The translations under genes were made by a program, and so were the position numbers. Shown one piece after another: positions 1 to 12,340 of a stretch of 64,000 bases of DNA. A model generated the notes under the pieces. That model ran no database searches and was not told the origin of the DNA. It saw nothing but the letters and a program-made list of their open reading frames with translations. Every line of letters begins with the position of its first letter. Position 1 is the stretch's first letter. Location: positions 124,001 through 188,000 of the forward strand of contig NZ_BMVR01000011.1 in the NCBI RefSeq assembly GCF_014650815.1, given 5' to 3'. This DNA is from Streptomyces flavofungini (GTDB lineage: Bacteria > Actinomycetota > Actinomycetes > Streptomycetales > Streptomycetaceae).

Positions 1-2
1 AC

Positions 3-260
3 GCCCAACACCTCTACCCGACCAGCGAGTTCGAGTGGTCCGACTTCGACCCGGGCCTGCTCGACAAGGTCCGCCCGGCCTTCCCCGAACTCCCGCCCGC
101 AGCCGTCGCCCTCGCCCTGCGCATCTGGGGACATCTGCACGGCCTGGTGTCCCTGGAGGTCTACGGCCACCTGCGCACCCAGACGGTCAGCCCGCGGAAA
201 CTCTTCCAACAGGAACTGACCGGGCTCGTACGAGCCCTGAACCTCCCCCCGAGCCACTGA
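3..260 (+). CDS. C-terminal part of a TetR-type transcriptional regulator (5' end outside window)
   Basis: The open frame entering from the left edge ends at TGA 258-260. Its roughly 85 visible residues include the run AVALALRIWGHLHGLVSLEV and a helical end (RKLFQQELTGLVRALN). This matches the C-terminal ligand-binding helices of TetR/AcrR regulators of the WHG-domain group. The DNA-binding N-terminus is not in the window, so its target cannot be inferred. A strong hairpin follows 35 bp downstream. The family call rests on recall of this C-terminal pattern; an unrelated all-helical protein is less likely. Confidence 0.6.
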   Translation, partial: AQHLYPTSEFEWSDFDPGLLDKVRPAFPELPPAAVALALRIWGHLHGLVSLEVYGHLRTQTVSPRKLFQQELTGLVRALNLPPSH

Positions 261-295
261 CGCCCCCGGCGTCCAGCGCCCGCACCGCATCCAAA

Positions 296-337
296 AGAGC
301 CCCCCTGACCTGCTAAAACACAGATCAGGGGGGCTCT
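296..337. terminator. Bidirectional hairpin terminator between the TetR-type gene and tRNA-Ala
   Basis: Perfect 13-bp inverted repeat: arms 296-308 (AGAGCCCCCCTGA) and 325-337, with a 16-nt loop. It lies between two convergent units, the rightward regulator and the leftward tRNA-Ala, and can serve both. Confidence 0.75.
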
Positions 338-344
338 CGGAATG

Positions 345-417
345 TGGAGCCTAGGAGATTCGAACTCCTGACATCTGCCATGCAAAGACAGCGCTCTACC
401 AACTGAGCTAAGGCCCC
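345..417 (-). tRNA. tRNA-Ala (anticodon TGC)
   Basis: The minus strand from 417 to 345 reads as a 73-nt cloverleaf: acceptor GGGGCCT pairs with AGGCTCC, discriminator A at 345, D-loop AGCTCAGTTGGTAGAGC, and T-arm GGAGTTCGAATCTCC. The anticodon loop at 386-380 carries TGC (382-384), which decodes Ala. CCA is not encoded in full. An alanine tRNA with this anticodon left of gyrA is part of the usual Streptomyces origin arrangement. Confidence 0.95.
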
Positions 418-547
418 GCTTGCGCCGATGCCGTGGCGAAACGATCGCGCCTCGGCGGGCGTCGGAGACCAGAGTACCGGGTCACCCCCCAGATCTCGCA
501 AAAGGATTGGGGCTCCCCGTGCGCGACCACTCTCCGTAAGATGCTCG

Positions 548-573
548 ACGTGGTTCGCGGCAGCGAACCACGT
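548..573. promoter_or_regulatory. Perfect 11-bp inverted repeat in the leader of the HTH gene
   Basis: Arms 548-558 (ACGTGGTTCGC) and 563-573 (GCGAACCACGT) are separated by GGCA. The element ends 14 bp before the proposed ATG at 587, next to the AGGGGA ribosome-binding site. It could be the operator of the HTH protein encoded just downstream, or an RNA hairpin occluding the ribosome-binding site. No T-tract follows, so it is not a standard terminator. Confidence 0.5.
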
Positions 574-586
574 CTTAGGGGAAGCG

Positions 587-1150
587 ATGGGGAGACGCAA
601 GATGGACGCTGCACAACAAGAATCAACCGCGAGAGCACGGGAGCTCCAGCGGAATTGGTACGGGGAACCACTGGGGGCACTGTTCCGTCGCCTCATCGAC
701 GATCTGGGCCTCAACCAGGCACGGCTCGCCGGGGTGCTCGGCCTCTCCGCACCCATGCTGTCGCAGCTGATGAGCGGCCAGCGTGCCAAGATCGGCAATC
801 CTGCCGTCGTCCAGCGGGTGCAACTCCTCCAGGAGCTGTCGGGGCAGGTCGCGGACGGCAGCGTGAGCGCCGCCGAGGCGACGGACCGCATGGACGAGAT
901 CAAGAAGTCCCAGGGGGGTTCCGTACTGACCAACACCACCCAGTCGACCACGAGTTCAGGCGCACCCACGGTGAAGCGCGTGGTGCGTGAGATCCAGTCG
1001 CTGCTGCGCTCCGTCGCGGCGGCGGGCGACATCATCGATGCCGCGGACACGCTCGCCCCGACCCACCCGGAGCTGGCAGAGTTCCTCCGGGTATACGGAG
1101 CGGGCCGCACCGCGGACGCGGTCGCCCACTACGAAGCGCACCAGAGCTGA
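587..1150 (+). CDS. Helix-turn-helix DNA-binding protein, upstream partner of a Ser/Thr kinase gene
   Basis: A 187-residue protein. An XRE/Cro-like HTH lies at about residues 30-65: LFRRLIDDLGLNQARLAGVLG followed by SAPMLSQLMSGQRAKIGNP, the recognition-helix pattern of this fold. The C-terminal half is helical and Ala-rich and was not recognised. The ATG at 587 is chosen because AGGGGA precedes it by 6 nt; ATG 602 (MDAAQQES) is an alternative. The kinase gene starts 51 bp downstream on the same strand, suggesting co-transcription and perhaps that the HTH protein is a kinase substrate. That link is inference only. A perfect palindrome lies in its leader. Confidence 0.8.
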   Translation: MGRRKMDAAQQESTARARELQRNWYGEPLGALFRRLIDDLGLNQARLAGVLGLSAPMLSQLMSGQRAKIGNPAVVQRVQLLQELSGQVADGSVSAAEATDRMDEIKKSQGGSVLTNTTQSTTSSGAPTVKRVVREIQSLLRSVAAAGDIIDAADTLAPTHPELAEFLRVYGAGRTADAVAHYEAHQS

Positions 1151-1201
1151 GCCGCCGGCCGGGCCGCTGCCGGGCGGCCCGGAAGGGGAGCGGGCACGAC
1201 C

Positions 1202-3268
1202 ATGGGTGAGGTCTTCGCCGGGCGGTACGAACTCGTCGACCCGGTCGGACGCGGGGGAGTGGGCGCCGTATGGCGTGCCTGGGACCATCGCCGCCGCAGA
1301 TATGTGGCGGCCAAGGTGCTTCAGCAGCGCAACGCTCACACTCTGTTGCGCTTCGTGCGGGAGCAGGCACTGCGGATCGACCATCCGCACGTGCTCGCTC
1401 CCGCCAGCTGGGCCGCCGACGACGACCAGGTCCTGTTCACCATGGAGCTGATCACCGGCGGCTCGCTCGCCCACGTCATCGGCGACTACGGACCGTTGCC
1501 CTCCCACTTCACCTGCACCCTCCTCGACCAGCTCCTCTCCGGTCTCGCCGCCGTCCACGCCGAGGGCGTCGTACACCGTGACATCAAGCCCGCCAACATC
1601 CTCCTCGAGGCCACCGGAACGGGGCGCCCGCACCTGCGCCTGTCGGACTTCGGCATCTCCATGCGCAAGGGCGAGCCACGGCTGACCGAGACCGACTATG
1701 TGGTGGGCACCCCCGGCTACTTCGCACCCGAGCAAATGATGGGCGCCGAACCGGACTTCACCGCCGACCTCTTCGCCGTCGGCCTCGTCGCCCTCTACCT
1801 CCTGCAGGGCGCCAAGCCCGACGCCAAGGCCCTCATCGAGCACTTCGCGGCCCACGGCACCCCGTCGGCACCGCAGGGCGTCCCCGAACCGCTGTGGCAG
1901 GTCATCGCCACCCTCCTGCAACCCGACCCACAGGCCCGGTTCCGCACGGCCACCGGCGCCCGCAAAGCGCTCACCTCCGCCGCCGAGATGCTGCCCGAGC
2001 CCGGGCCCGACGACGAGCTCGTCGAGATCTTCGACCAACTCGCCCCGCTCCCCACAGGTTTCGGCCCCGACGGCCCCCTCACCCGCGCCCCTCAACCACC
2101 CCCCTCCCAGCCCCCTCCCCCCGCACCGTCACCCACCTCGTCCTCCGTCGCACCACCCCCACCCCTGTCCCACCCCTCCACAGGCCAGCCGCCCATGGGC
2201 CACCCGTCTACGGGCCACCCGTCCATGAGCCACCTGCCGACAGGGCACGCGTCCACGGGCCACCCGCCCACAGGCCCCGCATCCACAGGCCACCCCTCCA
2301 CGCCACACCCGCCCCTGATCCAGCCCTCCCCAGGCCAACCGCCCCTGGGACAGCCCTCCGTGGGCCCGTCCCCCTCGGGCCAGCCGTCCTCCCTGGGCCA
2401 GCCCTCGTCCGTGGGGCAGCCCTCGGTCAGCCAGCCCCTCGCCACCCAGCCGCCCACCGGGCAACCCTCCGGGGGTCAGTCCTCAATCGGCCACCCCCCC
2501 ATCGCCCAACCACCCGCTGGGCAGCCTTCGGTCGGCCAACCCTCCGCCGATCAGCCCTCGGCGCCCCACCACCCCGTACCACCGCCGTCACCCCCCGCGC
2601 ACCCCCCGATGTCGGAAACCGGCAGCTTTCACCTCCCCCCGCCGGGCCCGCCCCGACAGGCACCACCCCCACAGCCCGCGCAACCACCAACTCCCCCTAC
2701 ACCGACCCCGATCCCCACCTCGATCCCGGCCGAACTCCCGGCGACACCTCCCACTCCAACGCCGACTCCAACGCCGACCCCGACCCCGGCTCCGTCCCCA
2801 AGTCCGGCACCGCCCGAGGCCCAGGTCCAGCCCTCAGCCCTGTTCCAGGCCCCCGCGCCCGCCTCGGCGACTCCCGCGCCCCAGCTCTCACCCGAACAAG
2901 CCCACGTACCCTCCCCCCATCAAGCGGCACCAGCGGCGGAATCGGCTCCCGCCCCGGCTCCCTTAACCTCAGCCGCCCCCGAGCCCGCTCACTCCCCGGC
3001 CGCATCCCCCGCCCCGCAGCCCGCTTACGCTTCTACTTCTCAATACACCGCTCAGCCCCAACAGGTTCCCTCTCCCGCCACCCCCATTGCGGCCCCGCTC
3101 CCGGAGCTTCAACCAGCAGGCCGCGCCCAGCGCCGCCACGCCGCAGGTTCCGCAGCACGGGCTGCACGGGCTTCGCGTCCAGGGCCGCCCGTGAAAGTGG
3201 CCCTGCCGATGCTGCTGGCCGCGCTGGCGTGTTTCGCGGTGGGTTTCTGGGCCCTCACCCGCATCTGA
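1202..3268 (+). CDS. Membrane-anchored Ser/Thr protein kinase with a very long Pro-rich linker
   Basis: A 688-residue Hanks-type kinase. The catalytic domain spans about residues 8-265: Gly-rich loop GRGGVG 16-21, ATP lysine K38, catalytic HRD 125-127 with K129 and N132, DFG 149-151, and activation-segment APE 175-177. All key residues are present, so it should be active. Residues about 291-655 are a low-complexity Pro/Ser/Thr/Gln region with degenerate GHPST/GQPSV repeats. A single C-terminal transmembrane helix (about 664-686) ends the protein almost at once, so no sensor domain lies outside the cell, unlike PASTA kinases. Start ATG 1202 follows GGAAGGGGAG. Confidence 0.92.
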   Translation: MGEVFAGRYELVDPVGRGGVGAVWRAWDHRRRRYVAAKVLQQRNAHTLLRFVREQALRIDHPHVLAPASWAADDDQVLFTMELITGGSLAHVIGDYGPLPSHFTCTLLDQLLSGLAAVHAEGVVHRDIKPANILLEATGTGRPHLRLSDFGISMRKGEPRLTETDYVVGTPGYFAPEQMMGAEPDFTADLFAVGLVALYLLQGAKPDAKALIEHFAAHGTPSAPQGVPEPLWQVIATLLQPDPQARFRTATGARKALTSAAEMLPEPGPDDELVEIFDQLAPLPTGFGPDGPLTRAPQPPPSQPPPPAPSPTSSSVAPPPPLSHPSTGQPPMGHPSTGHPSMSHLPTGHASTGHPPTGPASTGHPSTPHPPLIQPSPGQPPLGQPSVGPSPSGQPSSLGQPSSVGQPSVSQPLATQPPTGQPSGGQSSIGHPPIAQPPAGQPSVGQPSADQPSAPHHPVPPPSPPAHPPMSETGSFHLPPPGPPRQAPPPQPAQPPTPPTPTPIPTSIPAELPATPPTPTPTPTPTPTPAPSPSPAPPEAQVQPSALFQAPAPASATPAPQLSPEQAHVPSPHQAAPAAESAPAPAPLTSAAPEPAHSPAASPAPQPAYASTSQYTAQPQQVPSPATPIAAPLPELQPAGRAQRRHAAGSAARAARASRPGPPVKVALPMLLAALACFAVGFWALTRI

Positions 3269-3365
3269 CCCCGCGACGGAACCCAACGAGGACAGGTCGG
3301 GCTGTAGGGCAGGTGGGGCGGGTCCAGGCAGGTCGGGCAGGCCACCTGAGCCGAACAGCGCCCCC

Positions 3366-4913
3366 TCAGACCGAGGCCCGCCCCACCCGGCGCCGGGCCA
3401 CAGCCCGCCACACCCACAGCACCGCCACCAGCACCGTCCCCGTGCCGATCCCCGCCGCCGCGAGCACCTTCATGGCCATGGTGTGCTCGGAAGCGGCCGC
3501 CGAGCCGTCGGATTCGGGCCCACGCCCGGCGGAGCCACCCCCTCCGGCGCCGTTCCGTGACGCCTCCTCGTCGCGCTCCGTGACACCGAAGCCGGGGCGC
3601 GCGGTCCCGGCGTACGCGGGTCCCTGCCTCCGCTCACCGGCGACGCCCACCCGCAGCGTCAGCCCCGTCTCCTCCGCGCCGAACCGCTTGCCGACGTCCG
3701 GGTCCAGGTGCACCACGAGGTAGTACCACCCCGCGAACCGCATCCCGGAGAGCCGGTCGAAGGCCGCGTAGCGGTTCTCGTACGTGACCGGCGGCAGCGC
3801 GGACAGGGTCATCGACTTCTGCCGGCCGTCGTACGGGATGTCGTGGTCCTCGACCGGCCCGCGGACCGGGTTGAAGAGCTCCATGATCAGCGCGGACGTC
3901 ACGAAGTCGCCGGTCCGGGTGCCGCTGCCGAGCTCCAGGGTGGCCGACAGGCGCTGCCCCCAGTCGACGGGCACGCGGTAGAACCGCGTCTGCCCGGCCC
4001 GGATGCGGTCGCCCCAGACCCCCTTCCCCAGCGCCCTGGCCGTACCGAAGCTGCTGCCGCCCGCGCGCGGCAGCGGTGCCCCGACAGGGGGCTGCTGCTG
4101 CGGGGCGGAGTCCGTGTCCTGCGGCGGCAGGGTCGACCCCGCCTTGGCCAGGGCGGGCTCGGAGGCGACGTACAGCTCCAGATCCCAGTCCTCCGAAGAG
4201 GACGTCTTCTCCGGAGAGGACGACACCGGCGACCTGGAGTCCGTGGCCCGTTCGACCACTACGTAGTACGTCCCTGCCGTCTGGCACTTCTTCTGGTCCG
4301 GCGCGATCTGACGCTTCACCGCCGCGGTGAGCGGTCGCGGGCTCTGCGCGGAGCCGATCCTCGCGGACCCCATGTCGCAGGTGAAGCCGTCGGCGTCCTG
4401 CAGGGACAACCTGATGCCGTCCCCGTAGGCGACACGGGCGCGCGGGCCCGGCAACGCGGTCACGGAGACGTACGCGGTGTCCTTGGCCTTGAGTTCGAGC
4501 CGGTAGTACAACTCGCTCCCGGTAGCGCCGGAGCCAGCGGAACCGGCCCTTGGGGACGCTGACGGCCCAGACGGTTCCGACGCCCCGGAAGCCCCGCCCG
4601 ACGAAGTCCCGGGATGCCCGAGAGCACTCCTGTAGGTCGTCCCCGGCACAAGCATCCGGCTCCCGGCCGTACTGGTCGCACCGTCGACGTCCTTCACGTC
4701 ATCGTCGAAGGCGTACGGACCGGGGCTCTCCCCGGCGACAGCACGCCCGGCCGGTACGCGAGCCTCGGTGCTCCCGGGCTGAGCCGCGGCCACACCGCTC
4801 CGGGCCGCGCCGCCGGGCAGCACCACGGCGCACAGCACGGCCCCCAGGGCGGCACCGGCCGCCGACCGGCCGACGGGACCCCGCCAGGCACCACCCCGGC
4901 CTCGCCGCCTCAT
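3366..4913 (-). CDS. Large exported, C-terminally membrane-anchored protein of unknown function
   Basis: A 515-residue protein with an Arg-rich N-terminus and a hydrophobic signal segment (about residues 15-45). It has a long extracellular part with Ser/Gly-rich spacers, one hydrophobic helix near 482-503 (GIGTGTVLVAVLWVW), and a short basic cytoplasmic tail. The topology is N-out/C-in and anchored. The ectodomain shows repeated beta-like stretches (YYRLELKAKDTAYVSV, RFYRVPVDWGQRLSATLEL, YYLVVHLDP) that resemble prepeptidase C-terminal sandwich domains; that is inference. It converges with the kinase gene across 97 bp. I do not know a function. Confidence 0.75.
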   Translation of the reverse strand: MRRRGRGGAWRGPVGRSAAGAALGAVLCAVVLPGGAARSGVAAAQPGSTEARVPAGRAVAGESPGPYAFDDDVKDVDGATSTAGSRMLVPGTTYRSALGHPGTSSGGASGASEPSGPSASPRAGSAGSGATGSELYYRLELKAKDTAYVSVTALPGPRARVAYGDGIRLSLQDADGFTCDMGSARIGSAQSPRPLTAAVKRQIAPDQKKCQTAGTYYVVVERATDSRSPVSSSPEKTSSSEDWDLELYVASEPALAKAGSTLPPQDTDSAPQQQPPVGAPLPRAGGSSFGTARALGKGVWGDRIRAGQTRFYRVPVDWGQRLSATLELGSGTRTGDFVTSALIMELFNPVRGPVEDHDIPYDGRQKSMTLSALPPVTYENRYAAFDRLSGMRFAGWYYLVVHLDPDVGKRFGAEETGLTLRVGVAGERRQGPAYAGTARPGFGVTERDEEASRNGAGGGGSAGRGPESDGSAAASEHTMAMKVLAAAGIGTGTVLVAVLWVWRAVARRRVGRASV

Positions 4914-4952
4914 CGCCTCATCACGCCGGTCCGCACCTCACCCTCCACTGAT

Positions 4953-4981
4953 TTGCTCAAGCAAGGAATGACATTGCGCAA
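4953..4981. promoter_or_regulatory. Paired TTGC...GCAA palindromes upstream of the exported-protein gene
   Basis: TTGCTCAAGCAA (4953-4964) and TTGCGCAA (4974-4981) sit 40-68 bp upstream of the leftward gene's start at 4913. The repeated dyad suggests a regulator operator overlapping its promoter. The regulator is unknown. Confidence 0.35.
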
Positions 4982-5116
4982 GTGAACCAAAGGGGTGACG
5001 CCGTCAAGGTCACGCCGGCGGGAGCCAAACCACCCCGGTCCCCACGGGACCCGTACACGCGTGGGAGAACCCCCGCCACCCGGTAGAACAAGCGGGACAA
5101 AAAGCTCCCGGCACAG

Positions 5117-5154
5117 CACAGGGCCCCGACCGCTCAAGCGACCGGGGCCCTGTG
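5117..5154. terminator. Hairpin terminator downstream of the DLW-39 gene
   Basis: Perfect 12-bp arms 5117-5128 (CACAGGGCCCCG) and 5143-5154 surround a loop that can itself pair (CGCT/AGCG). It lies 20 bp beyond the leftward stop at 5174. Confidence 0.75.
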
Positions 5155-5173
5155 ACGAGACTGCTGGCGATAC

Positions 5174-5302
5174 TCACGAACCCGTGGGCACGGAGTCAGT
5201 CGCCTCCGTCCACAGATCCTGCTCGGCGCGATCCGCCTGGATCTGGCGGTACACGAGGAGCCCGCCGATGGCGGCCAGTGCGACCAGGAGAAGCTTCTTC
5301 AC
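5174..5302 (-). CDS. DLW-39 family mini-protein
   Basis: A 42-residue reading frame from GTG 5302 (VKKLLLVALAAIGGLLVYRQ...). A single N-terminal hydrophobic helix is followed by QADRAEQDLWTEATD, which carries the conserved D-L-W signature that names the family. The longer frame upstream has no ribosome-binding site or conserved content, whereas GAGG precedes the GTG. Function is unknown; it is a probable one-pass membrane peptide. Its place near gyrA and tRNA-Ile is typical for Streptomyces. Confidence 0.8.
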   Translation of the reverse strand: MKKLLLVALAAIGGLLVYRQIQADRAEQDLWTEATDSVPTGS

Positions 5303-5639
5303 CGCGCGACCTCGTCTTTCCTTGACGTAGGAGACTTCTGGCGCCCGACTATACACACCGCCCGATACCGATCGGTGACCTGGATCCACCCCGCATCCCG
5401 GCCCCAACTCCCGGCCCGATCACCGCAGTAGAAGTGGATCGCGGCCCTCCACCCGCGTCCCGGCCACTGTGATATTCGCCGCCCTTGCCCCATTTCCTGG
5501 CCTCCTCGGGCCGCTTGCACCCATCCGGGTGGTGTTCATCTGAACATCGACGCGGCGCGAGCGTCGGTCCCGCACTTCCGGCCCGGCATACACATCATGA
5601 GGAAAGTACGCAAATCGCCCAACCTGAATGTGAGGGGCC
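5303..5639. other. Intergenic region between divergent DLW-39 and small secreted protein genes
   Basis: No gene is seen on either strand; the open frames here lack codon bias. On the minus strand TATAGT (5353-5348) is a plausible -10 hexamer about 45 bp before the DLW-39 start. The palindrome ACCGATCGGT lies near the matching -35 position. Confidence 0.4.
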
Positions 5640-5972
5640 ATGACCGCCACCAAGGCCATGAAGCTGTGGACCGCACTCGTCACCGCGGTGCTCGCACTGT
5701 TCGCCACGCTGGGACTCACGACGACCGCCACGGCGGCCGCCCCGGCACACCAGGCCACGACCTCGTGCGAAAGCACCGCGAGCATGACGGCCCCCCTGGC
5801 GGCCCTGTGGCAGGCGGCATACGAACGCTCCTTGCCCCCGACGATGAAGCAACGCATCCGCGCCGAGGCCCACGGCTCCACCCCGAGCTGCCGCCACCTG
5901 CCGACGACGGACACGGAAGACCAGAGCGAGCTCGAGTCTCCGACAGCGGACCAGCTCGCAGCGGAGCCGTAG
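5640..5972 (+). CDS. Small secreted protein (possibly DUF6344 type)
   Basis: A 110-residue protein with a clear signal peptide (KLWTALVTAVLALFATLGL then TTTATAAA, cleavage near residue 33). The mature part is short, with two cysteines (CESTAS and CRHLP) that could form a disulfide, and an acidic tail. ATG 5640 is preceded by GAGGGG at a good distance. Small secreted proteins here are conserved in Streptomyces. I recall the DUF6344 label but could not verify it. No function is inferred. Confidence 0.65.
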   Translation: MTATKAMKLWTALVTAVLALFATLGLTTTATAAAPAHQATTSCESTASMTAPLAALWQAAYERSLPPTMKQRIRAEAHGSTPSCRHLPTTDTEDQSELESPTADQLAAEP

Positions 5973-5999
5973 TCACCACGGCGCCGTAGCCACAGACGC

Positions 6000-6031
6000 A
6001 AGACCCCCAGCCCGGACCGGCTGGGGGTCTT
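6000..6031 (+). terminator. Rho-independent terminator after the small secreted protein gene
   Basis: Perfect 13-bp arms 6000-6012 (AAGACCCCCAGCC) and 6019-6031 with a 6-nt loop, followed by TCTCGTT. It lies 28 bp after the stop codon. Confidence 0.8.
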
Positions 6032-6121
6032 CTCGTTGCGGGCGGCGCCCGGCGTCGTAGGCCGTGCCCCGCGTCGTAGGCCGTGCCCGGCATTTGCGGA
6101 CAGCACCCGGCCGAAACTGCG

Positions 6122-6156
6122 AAAGCCCGGTAGATCGCAATGATCTACCGGGCTTT
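6122..6156. terminator. Bidirectional terminator left of tRNA-Ile
   Basis: Perfect 15-bp arms 6122-6136 (AAAGCCCGGTAGATC) and 6142-6156 with a 5-nt loop. It lies 22 bp beyond the 3' end of the leftward tRNA-Ile, and has a T-run on the plus strand as well. Confidence 0.85.
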
Positions 6157-6177
6157 TTGCCAGGCTGTGAGCCTCTG

Positions 6178-6251
6178 TGGGGCTAACAGGATTTGAACCT
6201 GTGGCCTCATCCTTATCAGGGATGCGCTCTAACCAACTGAGCTATAGCCCC
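6178..6251 (-). tRNA. tRNA-Ile (anticodon GAT)
   Basis: A 74-nt cloverleaf on the minus strand: acceptor GGGGCTA with TAGCCCC and discriminator A at 6178, D-arm AGCTCAGTTGGTTAGAGC, anticodon GAT (6217-6215) in CTGATAAG, and T-arm CAGGTTCAAATCCTG. It decodes ATC/ATT isoleucine codons. It lies between the gyrase block and the small secreted protein gene. Confidence 0.95.
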
Positions 6252-6519
6252 GCCGCGCTCTGCGGGATCGCCCCGCCGCGCTGACCACTGAAGATTAGCG
6301 CACGTCCGGGCCAGTCCCAAAATCGATAGTTGTCAGGGGCCCGAGCGAACCCTCGGCACCCCGGCGCCGAGCCCTCAGCACGCCCCTGATGCCCGCCCGA
6401 CAAGCCCCCAGCGCACCCCTGATGCCCGCGCGGCGAGCGCTGGGCGCCCCTCACAGCCTGGCGCGAACGCCCTCGGGGCGCCGGGCCGGAGCCCCCGTCC
6501 CGCTAGGCCGCAGCCAACC

Positions 6520-7311
6520 TCACTCGTCCTCGGCCAACGTCAGCTCGATACCGCCCACGAAGCCCGCCGACAGGTTGTAGATGAACGCGCCGAGGGTCGC
6601 GAGGGCCGTCGCGAGGACGACGTCGATGACCGCGATGATCGATGTGAAGATCAGTACGCGGGGGAGGGAGAGGAAGGCCTGGAGGTCGAAGCCGTTGGAC
6701 TCGTTCGAGCCGGTGGCCTCTGAGATGGTGCCGCCGACCGTGGAGAAGACGCCCATCGCGTCCATGACCATCCACAGCACGGCCGCAGCGACGATCGTGC
6801 AGATGCCCAGGGCGATGGAGAGCAGGAAGCTGACTTTCATCACCGACCACGGGTCGGCCTTGGCCACCCGCAGCCGCGCCTTGCGCGTGCGCGGGGTGGT
6901 GCGCGCCCCCGTGCGCGGGCGCCGAACCGCGCCCGCGGGCGCCGCCTGGTACGCCTGCGGCGGGTGATACGGCTGGTTGTTCTGCTGGGGCTGGCGCTCC
7001 CCGGGCAGCGCCCCGGAGGCCCCGTCACCGGCACGCTTGCCGGAGGCCCCGCTTCCAGAACCCCCACCGGCGGCCGCCCCGCCCCCGGAAGCGTCGCGCC
7101 GCGAACCCGCGGCACCGTCTCCGGCACGCCCCCCGGAAGCACCGCCCCCGCCGTCGGTGTCCGCGCCCGTACGGCCTCGGGTGTCCGTCACAGTCCCCCC
7201 CTGGGATCCATGAGACTCATGCGAGTCGGGTGCGTCAGTGGCGGAGCCACGGGCACCTTCCGTGCCGGTTCCACTCGTCCCGGCGGATCCGGCGCCCGTG
7301 GCTCCACTCAC
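6520..7311 (-). CDS. DUF3566 membrane protein (gyrA-linked)
   Basis: A 263-residue protein. Residues 1-145 are disordered (Gly/Ala/Ser/Thr-rich), then a basic stretch RKARLRVAKADPWSVMKVSF leads into transmembrane helix 1 (about 158-183). An amphipathic loop (ESNGFDLQAFLSLPRV) precedes helix 2 (about 219-245) and an acidic C-terminus. This is the actinobacterial DUF3566 layout, almost always next to gyrA. GTG 7311 is chosen because it lies 19 bp after the gyrA stop with GAGGAG in front, so translation is probably coupled to gyrA. Function is unknown. Confidence 0.88.
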   Translation of the reverse strand: MSGATGAGSAGTSGTGTEGARGSATDAPDSHESHGSQGGTVTDTRGRTGADTDGGGGASGGRAGDGAAGSRRDASGGGAAAGGGSGSGASGKRAGDGASGALPGERQPQQNNQPYHPPQAYQAAPAGAVRRPRTGARTTPRTRKARLRVAKADPWSVMKVSFLLSIALGICTIVAAAVLWMVMDAMGVFSTVGGTISEATGSNESNGFDLQAFLSLPRVLIFTSIIAVIDVVLATALATLGAFIYNLSAGFVGGIELTLAEDE

Positions 7312-7330
7312 GATGACTACACTCCTCGCG

Positions 7331-9919
<2,589 letters not shown>

Positions 9920-9985
9920 GGCCGGTCAAGATCCTTTCGGTGCGGTCAGCAGTCAGTAGTCGGCGACTTCGAGTGCCTGACCGGC

Positions 9986-12031
<2,046 letters not shown>

Positions 12032-12340
12032 GAAGCGCCCTTTCTGGCACAGCACAAGCCAAGCTCCCGGCGCTCGCCGGAGCGGCTGCGGCGTGTTGCG
12101 TTGATAAGCCTGGTTCAGCTCTTGCTCAGCTACTCCCGTCGCTCCCCACGCTTGGGGCGGGATTAGCTTCCAGTCTACCGGTAGCGCTGACAGTGATGGG
12201 GGTTTGCCGGTACCTGAGTCCGCATGTGCCGCCCTGAACCGGCATCAGCCGACTCCCCATATGCGGCCCCGGGGTCCCAGCGGCTCACAGCGGCACTCAG
12301 CGCTTCGGGAGGTCAACCACCAGCTACGGTCCGGATCACG
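12032..12340. other. gyrB upstream region
   Basis: The 309 bp between the DUF721 stop and the gyrB start hold no convincing gene. A gyrB promoter must lie here if gyrB is expressed separately, since gyrase promoters usually respond to supercoiling. I could not fix -35/-10 hexamers with confidence; TAGACT on the minus strand near 12,175 is one weak -10 candidate. Confidence 0.35.

Noticed and set aside
2100..2600. Tandem repeats in the kinase gene considered as a CRISPR-like array
   Set aside because: Units are degenerate 15-18 bp coding repeats in frame with the kinase, with no unique spacers.
1894..3723. A 609-codon plus-strand frame overlapping the kinase linker
   Set aside because: It is a frame-shifted reading of the Pro-rich repeats, Arg/Pro/His-rich and without structure.
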